64,000 nt of DNA from Brachybacterium halotolerans (GCF_016623465.1 NZ_JAEDAJ010000001.1:54897-118896), one strand, 5' to 3'. Shown: positions 1 to 9,475, counted from the first letter of the stretch. Translations and numbers: made by a program. The notes: generated from the letters alone by a model not told the origin.

Positions 1-120
1 CGCGGGGCCGGCCCGCGCGCCCCGCGCCCCGCACGGGGCGCCGCCCCCCCGGGGGGGGCCGGCGCCCTGTGCGTGATCGGCCTGGTCATCCGCCCGCCGA
101 GGGCGGGGGAGGGGGAATGA
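1..120 (+). CDS. Possible 3' end of an unidentified gene (partial)
   Basis: Frame 1 is open from the first base to a TGA at 118-120. Its end reads GALCVIGLVIRPPRAGEGE, a short hydrophobic stretch followed by a charged tail, as at the end of a membrane protein. The stop abuts the stop of the convergent DUF3043 gene, which fits compact packing. Against it, the first 60 bases contain runs of seven C and eight G that may be base-call errors, and such GC-rich sequence stays open by chance. The family cannot be identified. Confidence 0.3.
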   Translation, partial: RGAGPRAPRPARGAAPPGGAGALCVIGLVIRPPRAGEGE

Positions 121-768
121 TCAGCGCGGATCCTCGCCGTGGCGCACCTGCGCGCGCGGCAGACGCCAGCGGCGGATCTGCAGCGAACGCATGATGCCGT
201 ACCCCACGAGCCCCCGGCGGACCTCGCCGAAGCGCTCGGTCAGGCGCGCGCGGATCCTGCGGCGCAGGATGAGCGAGTCGACCACGCACAGCAGGATCCC
301 GCCCCACAGCACGACGAGCATGATCACGCTCATGGACGTGTAGAGGCCGGGCATGACCAGCGGGAGAACGAGCGCCACGATCATCAGGATCAGGGCGACC
401 GGGAAGAAGAACTCCGCGATGTTGCGCCGCGCGTCGACCAGGTCGCGCACGAAGCTGCGGTCCCGCCCGCGGTGCTGGGCGGGCATGTTGGCCTCGTCGC
501 CCGACATCAGGGCCTGCTGGGAGCGCTGGCGCTCCTGCGCGGCCGCCTGGCGGTCCCGGCGCCGGGCCTCCTTGCGGTCGGTCTCCACGATGGGACGCCG
601 ACGGGCGGCCTCGGCCTCCTTCCGCGTGCGAGTGGGACGGCCCTTCCCGGTGGATCCGCTGGGGTCGCCCTTGGGGGATGAGGTCACGCCTGGCACCTCC
701 CCGCGGCTGCGGCCGCGGCGGCGCGGCGAGGGGGACGTGTCGGCATCGGACGTGTTGCGGGGACTCAC
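121..768 (-). CDS. DUF3043 domain membrane protein
   Basis: The 215-residue product has a long charged, Arg/Lys/Ser-rich cytoplasmic N-terminus (about residues 1-110), two adjacent membrane segments (about 115-170, starting NIAEFFFPVALIL) and a short basic tail ending near RRWRLPRAQVRHG. That layout matches the actinobacterial DUF3043 family; its function is not known. The GTG start at 768 is chosen because a TAGACT box lies 6 nt upstream, giving a probably leaderless mRNA. The gene diverges from the M20 dipeptidase at 889; in many actinobacteria DUF3043 lies close to the Fe-S carrier and cytochrome oxidase genes, as here. Family assignment is from recognition of the layout, not a search. Confidence 0.85.
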   Translation of the reverse strand: MSPRNTSDADTSPSPRRRGRSRGEVPGVTSSPKGDPSGSTGKGRPTRTRKEAEAARRRPIVETDRKEARRRDRQAAAQERQRSQQALMSGDEANMPAQHRGRDRSFVRDLVDARRNIAEFFFPVALILMIVALVLPLVMPGLYTSMSVIMLVVLWGGILLCVVDSLILRRRIRARLTERFGEVRRGLVGYGIMRSLQIRRWRLPRAQVRHGEDPR

Positions 769-774
769 CCCTCC

Positions 775-780
775 AGTCTA
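775..780 (-). promoter_or_regulatory. -10 box (TAGACT) of the DUF3043 gene
   Basis: On the minus strand TAGACT ends 6 nt before the GTG start, the spacing expected for a leaderless transcript. A GGAGGG run lies in the spacer, so a short leader with a ribosome site is also possible. Confidence 0.5.
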
Positions 781-875
781 GGCGGAGCGCGGCCCGGCCC
801 CGACCATCCGCGACGACGGGCGCGGCCCGGCGGAGCGACGCACGGCCGGGTACCCGTGGTCGCCGCGCGCGGAGA

Positions 876-881
876 TACCGT
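876..881 (+). promoter_or_regulatory. -10 box (TACCGT) of the M20 dipeptidase gene
   Basis: TACCGT lies 7 nt before the ATG at 889 and fits the actinobacterial TAnnnT consensus, pointing to a leaderless mRNA. No clear -35 element is seen. Confidence 0.45.
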
Positions 882-888
882 GGGAGCC

Positions 889-2382
889 ATGTCCCATGAA
901 CCCGCCCTCGAAGGCGACACCGCCCGTCCGTCCGATCCCTCCGCGGCCCCTGAGCCCGCAGCCGGCGCCGACTTCGCCCACGGCGCCGACGCCGCAGGCG
1001 GACCCGTCGCGACGCAGGAGCAGGTCGAGGGACTGCGTGCGCGCCTCGAGGAGATCCTGCCGCGCTCGATCGAGGATCTCTCCGCCCTGGTGAGGATCCC
1101 GTCGATCGCGTTCCCCGGGTACGACCGCACCCCGGTGCACGAGAGCGCCGAGGCCGTCGCGGCGCTGCTGCGCGACGCCGGCATGCCCGAGGTGACCATC
1201 ACCCACGTCGACGAGGGCGCCCCCGCCGTCATCGCCCGCCGTCCGGCCCGCGAGGGCCTGCCCACCGTGCTGCTCTACGCCCACCACGACGTCCAGCCGA
1301 CGGGCGACCCCCAGGCATGGACCACCGATCCCTTCACGCCCGCGCGCGAGGGCGACCGGCTGTTCGGCCGCGGCGCGGCCGACGACAAGGCCGGCGTGAT
1401 GGCCCACGTCACCGCGCTGCGCCTGGTGGGGGAGGAGCTCTCCGAGCTCGGCGTCGGCGTGACCGTCTTCGTCGAGGGCGAGGAGGAGGCCGGATCCCCG
1501 ACCTTCCGGCGCTTCATCGAGGCCCACCGCGACCAGCTCGAGGCCGACGCGATCGTCGTCGCCGACTCCGCGAACTGGGCCGTCGGCACGCCCGCGCTCA
1601 CCACGAGCCTGCGCGGCGTGGTCGACCTCACCGTGACGGTCCGCGTGCTCGAGCGCGCCGTCCACTCGGGCATGTTCGGAGGGCCCGTCCTGGACGCGCT
1701 CACCCAGATGGGACGTCTGGTGGCCACACTGCACGACGAGAACGGCGACGTCGCCGTCGAGGGGCTCGTGCGCGCGGAGGCTCCCGCGGTCGAGATGCCC
1801 GAGGCGGACTACCGGCGCGACGCCGGGATCCTCGAGGGGCAGGACCTCGCGGGCACCGGATCGATCACGTCGCGCCTGTGGTCCGCACCCGCGCTGTCGG
1901 TGATCGGCATCGACGCCCCGTCGGTGCGCGACGCCTCCAACACCCTCGTGCCCGCGGCCCGTGCGAAGATCTCGCTGCGCATCCCGCCGGGCCAGGATCC
2001 GCAGGCCGCCATGGACGCGCTCGTCGCGCATCTCGAGTCCCATGCCCCGCGCGGGGCCGTCGTCGAGATTGCCCGGGGCGAGCAGGGCCGCCCCTTCCTC
2101 GCGCCCACGGACACCCCGGCCATGCGGCTCGCGCGCTCCGCGTTCCGCGACGCCTGGGGCACGGATCCCGTGGACACGGGCCTCGGCGGGTCGATCCCGT
2201 TCATCGCCGATCTCCTCGAGGTGTTCCCCGGGGCGGAGGTGCTGGTCACCGGCGTCGAGGACCCCGATTCCCGCGCCCACGGCGTCGACGAGTCCCTGCA
2301 CCTGGGCGAGTTCGCCAAGGTGTGCCTCGCCGAGGCGCTGCTGCTGCGCGGCGCGGCGGGGCTCGAGAGGCGGCGCGGCTGA
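889..2382 (+). CDS. M20 family dipeptidase / metallopeptidase
   Basis: A 497-residue zinc-dependent peptidase of the M20 family, probably cytosolic and acting on dipeptides or other small amides. Visible metal-site motifs are HHDVQP (His132, Asp134), GRGAADDKAG (about 160-169) and EGEEEAGS (about 200), with the dimerisation domain following near LTTSLRGVVDLTVTVR. The length suits the dipeptidase/CNDP-like branch. The first 40 residues are Ala/Pro/Glu-rich and probably disordered. In-frame GTG codons at 856 and 880 could start it; ATG 889 is preferred because a TAnnnT box sits 7 nt upstream. The true substrate cannot be told from sequence. Confidence 0.9.
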   Translation: MSHEPALEGDTARPSDPSAAPEPAAGADFAHGADAAGGPVATQEQVEGLRARLEEILPRSIEDLSALVRIPSIAFPGYDRTPVHESAEAVAALLRDAGMPEVTITHVDEGAPAVIARRPAREGLPTVLLYAHHDVQPTGDPQAWTTDPFTPAREGDRLFGRGAADDKAGVMAHVTALRLVGEELSELGVGVTVFVEGEEEAGSPTFRRFIEAHRDQLEADAIVVADSANWAVGTPALTTSLRGVVDLTVTVRVLERAVHSGMFGGPVLDALTQMGRLVATLHDENGDVAVEGLVRAEAPAVEMPEADYRRDAGILEGQDLAGTGSITSRLWSAPALSVIGIDAPSVRDASNTLVPAARAKISLRIPPGQDPQAAMDALVAHLESHAPRGAVVEIARGEQGRPFLAPTDTPAMRLARSAFRDAWGTDPVDTGLGGSIPFIADLLEVFPGAEVLVTGVEDPDSRAHGVDESLHLGEFAKVCLAEALLLRGAAGLERRRG

Positions 2383-2437
2383 CGCGCCGCGCCATGTGAC
2401 GTGACGGACGCTGTCCCCGGTCGCGCCCGGCGAGGCG

Positions 2438-2466
2438 TAGCCTGGGGTCACCTGCAGTGAGGAGGA
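2438..2466 (+). promoter_or_regulatory. -10 box and ribosome site of erpA
   Basis: TAGCCT (2438-2443) is followed by the strong ribosome site GAGGAGGA at 2459-2466, 6 nt before the ATG at 2473. This gene therefore appears to have a short led transcript. Confidence 0.45.
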
Positions 2467-2472
2467 ACCCAG

Positions 2473-2829
2473 ATGACCACCACCATCGACACCGAGGCCC
2501 CCGCGCACGGCGTGACGCTCACCGGCGAGGCCGCGGCGAAGGTCACGTCCCTGCTCGAGCAGGAGGGGCGCGACGACCTGCGACTGCGCATCGCGGTGCA
2601 GCCGGGCGGATGCTCCGGCCTGATCTACCAGCTCTACTTCGACGAGCGGCTGATGGACGGCGACGCGACCGTCGGCTTCGACGGCGTCGAGGTCGTCGTC
2701 GACCGCATGAGCTCCCCGTACCTCGCGGGAGCGACGATCGACTTCGCCGACACGATCGAGAAGCAGGGCTTCACGATCGACAACCCCAACGCGGGCAGCT
2801 CGTGCGCCTGCGGGGATTCCTTCAGCTGA
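2473..2829 (+). CDS. erpA: A-type iron-sulfur cluster carrier (HesB/IscA/ErpA family)
   Basis: The 118-residue protein carries Fe-S clusters from the assembly scaffold to apo-enzymes in the cytosol. The three family cysteines are visible: one in PGGCSGLIY (Cys48) and two in the C-terminal CAC motif followed by GDSF. Length and the fold order (VTLTGEAAAKV, RLRIAVQPGGCSG, YLAGATIDFAD) match the family. A strong ribosome site precedes the ATG. The gene stands alone between the dipeptidase and a terminator; its position just before ctaC resembles the Rv2204c-Rv2200c order in mycobacteria. Cluster delivery to the Rieske subunit nearby is a plausible inference, not shown. Confidence 0.93.
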   Translation: MTTTIDTEAPAHGVTLTGEAAAKVTSLLEQEGRDDLRLRIAVQPGGCSGLIYQLYFDERLMDGDATVGFDGVEVVVDRMSSPYLAGATIDFADTIEKQGFTIDNPNAGSSCACGDSFS

Positions 2830-2866
2830 CGTCCGCGTCGGCGTCCCGCGCGATCGCGCGGGAGCA

Positions 2867-2913
2867 CGACGGGCCCGCCCCCGCTCCGCATGTGAGCGAG
2901 GGCGGGCCCGTCG
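2867..2913 (+). terminator. Strong hairpin terminator after erpA
   Basis: A perfect 14-bp inverted repeat (arms 2867-2880 and 2900-2913) extends inward through GCTC/GAGC. No T tract follows, as is common in high-GC actinobacteria. Confidence 0.8.
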
Positions 2914-2958
2914 GCGTCTGTGCACGTCGTCACCCCCGACGACACCGAAACCTGAATG

Positions 2959-2987
2959 CTGAACCGAGTCCGGGAAACACGTATGAT
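2959..2987 (+). promoter_or_regulatory. Promoter upstream of ctaC, with a long leader
   Basis: CTGAAC (2959-2964) and TATGAT (2982-2987) are 17 nt apart, a good housekeeping-type promoter. Transcription would begin near 2994, leaving about 225 nt before the ctaC start at 3221. No gene is seen in 2914-3220 and no known riboswitch was recognised. Confidence 0.5.
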
Positions 2988-3220
2988 GACGCTGTGCCGT
3001 CATGTTCGTCCCGCGTGATGCGATCAGCTGTCGCCGACGGTGAGGGTCCCGCCCCCACCGGCCTGCTCGACGCCGCCGCGTCCGGGCCGCTCACGACGCA
3101 CGTCCCCGGGTCTGCCCCGACCCGCGAAGCACCCGCCCTCCCCGCGCGTGCGACGCGCTGCCCCCAGCAGGCAGCACGCCGCGCCTCCTCCCGGAGGGCC
3201 GACGAGTGGAAGGTCATCCT

Positions 3221-4128
3221 GTGATCCCCCAGGCCACACAACGCCGCCGGCGCCTGCGCCGCGTGGCGGCCGTACTCGCGCCGGCGATGCTCGCGCTGTC
3301 CGGCTGCACCGCGGAGCAGAAGCGCGGCTTCCTCCCCGGTGCCGACGACGGTGTCCAGATCACCGACAAGACCGAGCGCATCACGCAGCTGTGGACCGGT
3401 TCCTGGGCCGCTCTCGTGCTCGTCGGTCTGGTCGTGTGGGGCCTGGCGATCTGGTGCGCGATCGCGTACCGGCGTCGGAAGGACGACACGGGCTACCCCG
3501 TGCAGCTGCGCTACCACATGCCGATCGAGATGATCTTCACGCTCGTGCCGGTCGTCATGATCATGACGCTGTTCTACTTCACCCAGCGCGACGTGGGCGA
3601 GATCGAGGACACCTCGGCGAAGCCCGACGTCACGGTGAACGTGGTCGCCAAGCAGTGGAGCTGGGACTTCAACTACGTGGATGCCGACGTCCACGAGGAC
3701 GCGGGAGTGCAGTCCTTCGAGACCGGCACCCCGGGGGCCGCGGAGTCGCTGCCCGTGCTGTACCTGCCGGTCGATCAGACGGTGCGCTTCAACCTGGACT
3801 CGCGTGACGTCGTGCACTCGTTCTGGATCCCGGACTTCCTCTACAAGAAGGACATGTTCCCGGGGCACACCAACACCTTCCAGGTGACCCCCACCCGTGA
3901 GGGCACCTACGCCGGCAAGTGCGCAGAGCTCTGCGGCGAGTACCACTCGGACATGCTCTTCAACGTGAAGGTCGTCTCGCAGGAGGAGTACGACCAGCAC
4001 ATGAAGGATCTGCGCGACGAGGGCAACACCGGTCAGCTCTCCGTGGACCTCTCGAGGAACCTCGAGGACTGGAACATGCGCGAGAAGGACGACGCGGCCA
4101 ACGGCCGCACGGGAGATGAGGTCCAGAA

Positions 4129-4132
<4 letters not shown>
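3221..4132 (+). CDS. ctaC: Cytochrome c oxidase subunit II
   Basis: Subunit II of the aa3 oxidase, which takes electrons at the binuclear CuA centre on the outer membrane face. The 303-residue protein has a basic N-terminus, a lipobox ending LALSGC (Cys29, a probable lipoprotein), two membrane segments (near [17 protein letters not shown] and [16 protein letters not shown]), and a cupredoxin domain with the CuA motif [15 protein letters not shown] 3221 is chosen because GGAAGG lies 7 nt upstream; GTG 3206 is a possible alternative. It overlaps ctaD by 4 nt (ATGA), so the two are translationally coupled. Confidence 0.95.
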
Positions 4133-5838
<1,706 letters not shown>

Positions 5839-5841
5839 CAC

Positions 5842-6258
5842 ATGCGCACCACTGCATTGATCTTCTGGATCCTCGCCGCGTTCTTCCTCATCGTCGGTGT
5901 GGTCTACGGCGTCTGGACCGGCGGGTACGCCCCGCTGGGCATCGAGACCGCAGGCTTCCCCGCGCTGCTCATGGCGACCCTGCTCGCGGCGATGATCGCC
6001 ACGACCCTCACCTGGGCCTCCAAGCGGTTCCCGGACCGCGCCGAGGAGAACCTCGAGGCAGAGGTCTCCGACGAGGCCGGCGTGCAGGGCAGCTTCGCCC
6101 CGTACAGCTGGTGGCCGCTCTGGGCCGGGATCGGCTGCGGCCTCGCGTTCCTGGGCGTCGCGGCCGGCTGGTGGATCCTTGCGATCGGCTCGGTCTTCGT
6201 GATCGTCGGCGTCGTCGGCTGGGTCATGGAGTTCTCCCGCGGCCAGCACGCCCACTGA
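5842..6258 (+). CDS. ctaF: Actinobacterial cytochrome c oxidase subunit IV
   Basis: A small (138 residues) accessory subunit of the actinobacterial aa3 oxidase. Four hydrophobic segments are visible: residues about 5-27, 36-58 (ALLMATLLAAMIATTLTW), and two close together from WPLWAGIGCGLAFLGVAAG to VFVIVGVVGWVME. It starts 3 nt after the ctaD stop, so it belongs to the ctaCDF operon, which ends at a hairpin 47 nt beyond. Its role is structural within the bc1-aa3 supercomplex by family knowledge; no catalytic residues are expected. Confidence 0.93.
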   Translation: MRTTALIFWILAAFFLIVGVVYGVWTGGYAPLGIETAGFPALLMATLLAAMIATTLTWASKRFPDRAEENLEAEVSDEAGVQGSFAPYSWWPLWAGIGCGLAFLGVAAGWWILAIGSVFVIVGVVGWVMEFSRGQHAH

Positions 6259-6304
6259 TCACCAGGCGCCCCGCCCCTTGAGGGTCCGGGAGGCGCGCAC
6301 CCCT

Positions 6305-6340
6305 CGACGGCCCGTCCACCGCATGGTGGGCGGGCCGTCG
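6305..6340 (+). terminator. Hairpin terminator of ctaC-ctaD-ctaF
   Basis: Inverted repeat with 16-bp arms (6305-6320 and 6325-6340), one G-T pair and a 4-nt loop, 47 nt after the ctaF stop. Confidence 0.75.
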
Positions 6341-6421
6341 TGCTGCGTGCGTGCGATCATGGCCGCACGATCCGGGCGCATGGAAGGCCGATGCGACGAG
6401 CTCGGGGAACGGGGGCACGAG

Positions 6422-6718
6422 ATGGCGCTGCGCAGACGCATGATCGGCGGCCTGCCGCGGGAGGTCCAGGACGCTGGACTCGTGGTGCGGGGCATCTTCG
6501 CGGACGACGGAGCGCTCGAGCGTGCGCGCGCATGGGCGCGGGGCGTCCTCGTGCGACGAGGTCTCGACCCCGAGGGGTCACCGCTGCGCGCGAGCCGGGC
6601 GCTGCGAGCGGAGGATCCGCGCCTCACGCCCGCTGCCGCGCGCTGGCTGGTCGCCCACCTCGAGAAGGACCCCGGCGACGCCGCGGGCCGATCGCCTCGA
6701 TCGAGGCGGCTGCGCTGA
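6422..6718 (+). CDS. Small hypothetical protein
   Basis: A 98-residue frame with the strong third-position GC bias of real genes here, rich in Arg, Ala and Leu (GIFADDGALERARAWARG, LTPAAARWLVAHLEKD) and predicted to be helical and soluble. ATG 6422 is chosen because a GGGGG run lies about 6 nt upstream; the frame is open back to 6278, but that part overlaps the preceding terminator. It sits alone between the oxidase operon and the Asp23 operon. No family is recognised. It could be a chance frame, though the amphipathic pattern and codon bias argue for a gene. Confidence 0.5.
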   Translation: MALRRRMIGGLPREVQDAGLVVRGIFADDGALERARAWARGVLVRRGLDPEGSPLRASRALRAEDPRLTPAAARWLVAHLEKDPGDAAGRSPRSRRLR

Positions 6719-6844
6719 GCGGGAGCGCCCCACGGGTGAGCGGCGTCACATAGGCTTCGTCGTGAGGGACCGGCGGGCGGTGACGTCCTCCTGGTGTCCA
6801 CTGAGAACGGCCCGGAGGATCCGGGCCCGAACCGAGGAGAACTC

Positions 6845-7369
6845 ATGGAGAGCAACGCATCCATCCCTCAGACCGGCCAGCAGCGCGAGCGCTCCGCCGC
6901 ACGCGCCCAGGAGGCCGAGGAGAAGCAGCAGGACCAGGCGCAGACCGCCGCTCCCCGCGGGCCCCTGCAGACGGACCGCGGTGTGACCACCGTCGAGGAG
7001 ACGGTCGTCGCGAAGATCGCCGGCATGGCCGCCCGCGAGGTCCCCGGCGTCTACGACATGGGCAATGCCATGCGTCGGGCCTTCTCGGCCGTCACCGACC
7101 GCATCCCGAACTCGCAGACCAACGTCACCGGCGGCATCGGTGTCGAGAAGGGCGAGACCCAGGCCGCGATCGACGTCACCGTCGTCGTGGAGTACGGCGC
7201 CTCCGTGGTCGAGGTCGGCAACGCGATCCGTCGCAACGTCATCGAGCAGGTCGAGAAGGCGACGGGCCTCGAGGTCATCGAGGTCAACGTCAACGTCGTC
7301 GACGTCCACCTCCCGGACGAGGACGACGAGCAGTCCGGCGGCGAGAAGCGCAGCAGCGACCTGCGCTGA
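6845..7369 (+). CDS. Asp23/Gls24 family envelope stress protein
   Basis: The 174-residue product has a Gln/Arg-rich N-terminus (about 1-40) followed by an Asp23 domain: TTVEETVVAKIAGMAAREVPGVYDMG, the ITGGIGVEKGETQAAIDVTVVVEYG-like core and a final VNVVDVHL strand. Asp23 proteins form membrane-associated assemblies linked to alkaline and cell-wall stress, held by AmaP-like anchors. GAGGAG lies 6 nt before ATG 6845, which is preferred over GTG 6794. It is the first gene of a five-gene cluster with DUF2273, a second Asp23 protein, DUF6286 and an AmaP-like protein. A hairpin after this gene may give it higher expression than the rest. Confidence 0.9.
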   Translation: MESNASIPQTGQQRERSAARAQEAEEKQQDQAQTAAPRGPLQTDRGVTTVEETVVAKIAGMAAREVPGVYDMGNAMRRAFSAVTDRIPNSQTNVTGGIGVEKGETQAAIDVTVVVEYGASVVEVGNAIRRNVIEQVEKATGLEVIEVNVNVVDVHLPDEDDEQSGGEKRSSDLR

Positions 7370-7415
7370 GCGCACCTGCGCGCCGGACGCTGACCTGCGT
7401 CGGGCGCAGACCCTC

Positions 7416-7444
7416 GGCGGGCCGGGCAGGACGCCCGGCCCGCC
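7416..7444 (+). terminator. Internal hairpin in the Asp23 operon
   Basis: A perfect 12-bp inverted repeat (7416-7427 and 7433-7444) lies between the first Asp23 gene and the DUF2273 gene, ending about 19 nt before the latter's ATG. It could be a partial terminator or an mRNA-stabilising hairpin that sets gene dosage. Confidence 0.6.
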
Positions 7445-7462
7445 CCTGATCGAGGAGCACAC

Positions 7463-7639
7463 ATGAAGACATCACAATTCGCCGTGCTCGTCGGGCTCCT
7501 GCTCGGCGCCGCACTCGCCTTCGGATCGTTCGGCCAGTTCTTCCTCGTCCTCGTGTTCGGTGCCATCGGCCTCGCCGTCGGTATGGTCATCGACGGACGG
7601 ATCGAGATCCGCGGGCTCACCGACCGCTGGAGGCGGTGA
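7463..7639 (+). CDS. DUF2273-like small membrane protein of the Asp23 operon
   Basis: A 58-residue protein starting MKTSQFAVLVGLLLGAALAF. It has two hydrophobic segments separated by a short turn (GSFGQ) and a polar tail ending RIEIRGLTDRWRR. Small two-helix DUF2273 proteins are typical partners of Asp23 genes, and this gene sits between two of them. The ATG is preceded by CGAGGAG with 6-7 nt spacing. The stop overlaps the next gene's GTG (GTGA), implying coupled translation. Short length makes it easy to overlook. A membrane role in anchoring Asp23 is inferred from context. Confidence 0.82.
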   Translation: MKTSQFAVLVGLLLGAALAFGSFGQFFLVLVFGAIGLAVGMVIDGRIEIRGLTDRWRR

Positions 7640-8103
7640 CCGTGACGTCCCTGCAGGAGGCGACCACATCGGGGACCGACCTCTGGTCGCAGGACGAGCA
7701 GACCGATCCGTCCTCCGCAACCGGGGCGGCGTCCGGCACCATGGGGAGCTCCGTGGAGTCGCGCGGCACCACGACGGTGCCCGCACGCGTCGTCGCGCGG
7801 ATCGCGGAGCAGGCCGCGAGCGAGGTCCCGCACATCGGATCGTCGGCCGGGGGAGTGCTGGGCGTGGGGGCACGCCGTGACTTCGACACCAGGCCCTCCG
7901 TCGACTGCGACCTGTACGGCCGCACGGCCGTGCTGCGTCTCGACGTCGGCGTCGCCTTCCCCGCACCGCTGCACGACGTGCTCGCGCAGCTGCGCTCCCA
8001 TGTAGAGCGCACGGTGAGCACCCTGACGGGCCTCGAGGTCGGACGCATGGACGTCGAGATCTCCTGGCTGAACCCCGAGACCACGAGGAGGGCCCTGCGA
8101 TGA
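7636..8103 (+). CDS. Second Asp23/Gls24 family protein
   Basis: A 155-residue Asp23-domain protein with a Ser/Thr-rich N-terminus (1-45), then VPARVVARIAEQAASEVPHIG and a C-terminal domain ending VGRMDVEISWLNPET. It is a distant paralogue of the 6845-7369 gene: the VxARIAxxAAxEVP signature is shared but the middle differs. GTG 7636 overlaps the DUF2273 stop and the gene's own stop overlaps the next ATG, so three consecutive genes are translationally coupled. A role with the first Asp23 protein in envelope stress is inferred from family and operon. Confidence 0.85.
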   Translation: MTVTSLQEATTSGTDLWSQDEQTDPSSATGAASGTMGSSVESRGTTTVPARVVARIAEQAASEVPHIGSSAGGVLGVGARRDFDTRPSVDCDLYGRTAVLRLDVGVAFPAPLHDVLAQLRSHVERTVSTLTGLEVGRMDVEISWLNPETTRRALR

Positions 8104-8648
8104 TGACGACACCCCGCCGCCTCGACCGTCGGCCCGCCCGCACGGCGCCCGTCGTGCTCCTCGCACTCGTCCTGCTCGTCCTCGGCGGACTCGGCGTCTG
8201 GACGCTCGGCAGCCTCGTCATCGACGGTTCATGGCCCGCCTCGGCGTCCGCCGCGATCGCCGACCTCGGCGCCCTGCGGCTGGACTCGACCCCCGTGCTC
8301 GTCACCGGCTGCGTGCTCGCGGTCCTGGGCCTGCTCATGGTCCTCGCCGCGATCCTGCCCGGCGGGCGCTCGCGCATGCGGCTGCTCGAGGACGATGTCC
8401 CCGGCAGCACCGTGATCTCGCGCCGTGACCTGGCGGGACGGGTGCATGCGCGCACCGAGGAGGTCGACGGCGTGCAGAGCACCCAGGTCGACGTCGGTCG
8501 GCGCACGGTCAGCGTCCACGCCCGCACGGTCGTCGACGAGGTCGGACCCGTGGAGTCCGGCGTGCGCGAGGCCGCGGAGGCCGCCGTCGCCGAGCTCCGT
8601 CCCGACACCATGCCGAGCATCCGCGTGCGGATGCGTCGGATCGACTGA
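8100..8648 (+). CDS. DUF6286 membrane protein (Asp23 operon)
   Basis: A 182-residue protein with two membrane segments (about residues 17-40, VVLLALVLLVLGGLGVW, and 66-88, VLVTGCVLAVLGLLMVLAAIL) and a C-terminal cytosolic domain of about 85 residues beginning GSTVISRRDLAGRV. This layout matches DUF6286, an Asp23-operon membrane family related in architecture to AmaP. It overlaps the preceding gene by 4 nt. It probably recruits Asp23 proteins to the membrane, by analogy with the AmaP anchor of Firmicutes. Confidence 0.82.
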   Translation: MMTTPRRLDRRPARTAPVVLLALVLLVLGGLGVWTLGSLVIDGSWPASASAAIADLGALRLDSTPVLVTGCVLAVLGLLMVLAAILPGGRSRMRLLEDDVPGSTVISRRDLAGRVHARTEEVDGVQSTQVDVGRRTVSVHARTVVDEVGPVESGVREAAEAAVAELRPDTMPSIRVRMRRID

Positions 8649-8662
8649 GAGGAGGAGGGCGT

Positions 8663-9328
8663 ATGCGTTCCGTCTCCGGAGCCCGCAACAGGCTCCTGCT
8701 CGTCCTTGCGGGCATCATCGCCCTGCTGGTGGGCCTCTGGCTCGCCGCCGGCCGTCTGGATCTGGCCGGGCGCTGGCCGGGGGCCGACGCCGTGCTCCCG
8801 CACGGGGACTCCACACCGGCCGCGCTCGCGGATGCCCACCACACGTGGATCCTTCCGGTCGCCTGCGTCGTCGCGGTGCTCGCCGTGATCGTCGGGATCT
8901 GGCTGCTCGTGCTCCAGGTGCCTCGGCGGACTCCCAGCGTGCCCCTGAGGATCACCGCGGAGGGCAGCAGGCCCTTGGGCACCCTCGCACCGTCCGTGCT
9001 CGAGCGTGCGCTCGCGGAGCACATCGAGGGCATCCCCGGCGTCCTCGACGCCTCCGTCCAGGTGAGCGGCGCAACGTCCTCGCCGTGGGTGCAGGCGTCG
9101 GTGAGCACGAGCCAGGACGCCGAGACGGCGTGGGTCGTCGCCGGCGCGCGTCAGCTGCTCGCCGACGACGTCTTCACCGTGCTCGGCGCGGCGCCCCGTC
9201 ACGTGGACCTGCTCCTGAGCCTGCGCTCGGCGGCCTCGTCCTCGAGGACGCGGATCGACGAGAGCCCGGCGACCGCCTCGGGCGGCCCCGGCACGGTGAG
9301 GGAGGGCGCACCCGTCCCCGCTCGCTGA
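8663..9328 (+). CDS. AmaP-like membrane anchor protein of the Asp23 operon
   Basis: A 221-residue protein with an N-terminal membrane helix (about 10-30), an extracytoplasmic loop, a second helix (about 63-85, PVACVVAVLAVIVGIWLLVLQ) and a cytosolic domain with an alpha-beta pattern (SVLERALAEHIEGIPGVLDASVQVSG), then a disordered tail. The two-helix hairpin plus small domain is that of AmaP-type anchors, and the gene closes the Asp23 operon. GAGGAGGAG lies directly upstream. It shares its architecture with the DUF6286 protein before it, so the two may have arisen by duplication; that is inference. Confidence 0.75.
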   Translation: MRSVSGARNRLLLVLAGIIALLVGLWLAAGRLDLAGRWPGADAVLPHGDSTPAALADAHHTWILPVACVVAVLAVIVGIWLLVLQVPRRTPSVPLRITAEGSRPLGTLAPSVLERALAEHIEGIPGVLDASVQVSGATSSPWVQASVSTSQDAETAWVVAGARQLLADDVFTVLGAAPRHVDLLLSLRSAASSSRTRIDESPATASGGPGTVREGAPVPAR

Positions 9329-9391
9329 GTGCCGTCGTCGCGCGTCCCCGTGCCGTGCGACGCCCCCCCCCGAGACCGGGGATCCGCACTG

Positions 9392-9441
9392 GAGGGCCCC
9401 GTCCGTCTCCCTGCTCCGGCAGGCAGACGGACGGGGCTCTC
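9392..9441 (+). terminator. Hairpin terminator of the Asp23 operon
   Basis: A 17-bp inverted repeat with one mismatch (arms 9392-9408 and 9425-9441), 64 nt after the last operon stop. Confidence 0.75.
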
Positions 9442-9475
9442 GTCGTTCTGGCGCAGGGAGAGTCGCGGCGGGGCG

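Noticed and set aside
778-3003. A 741-residue open frame on the minus strand across the dipeptidase and erpA genes
   Set aside because: It is antisense to two recognised genes, is rich in Arg, His, Gly and Asp as high-GC mirror frames are, and matches no family.
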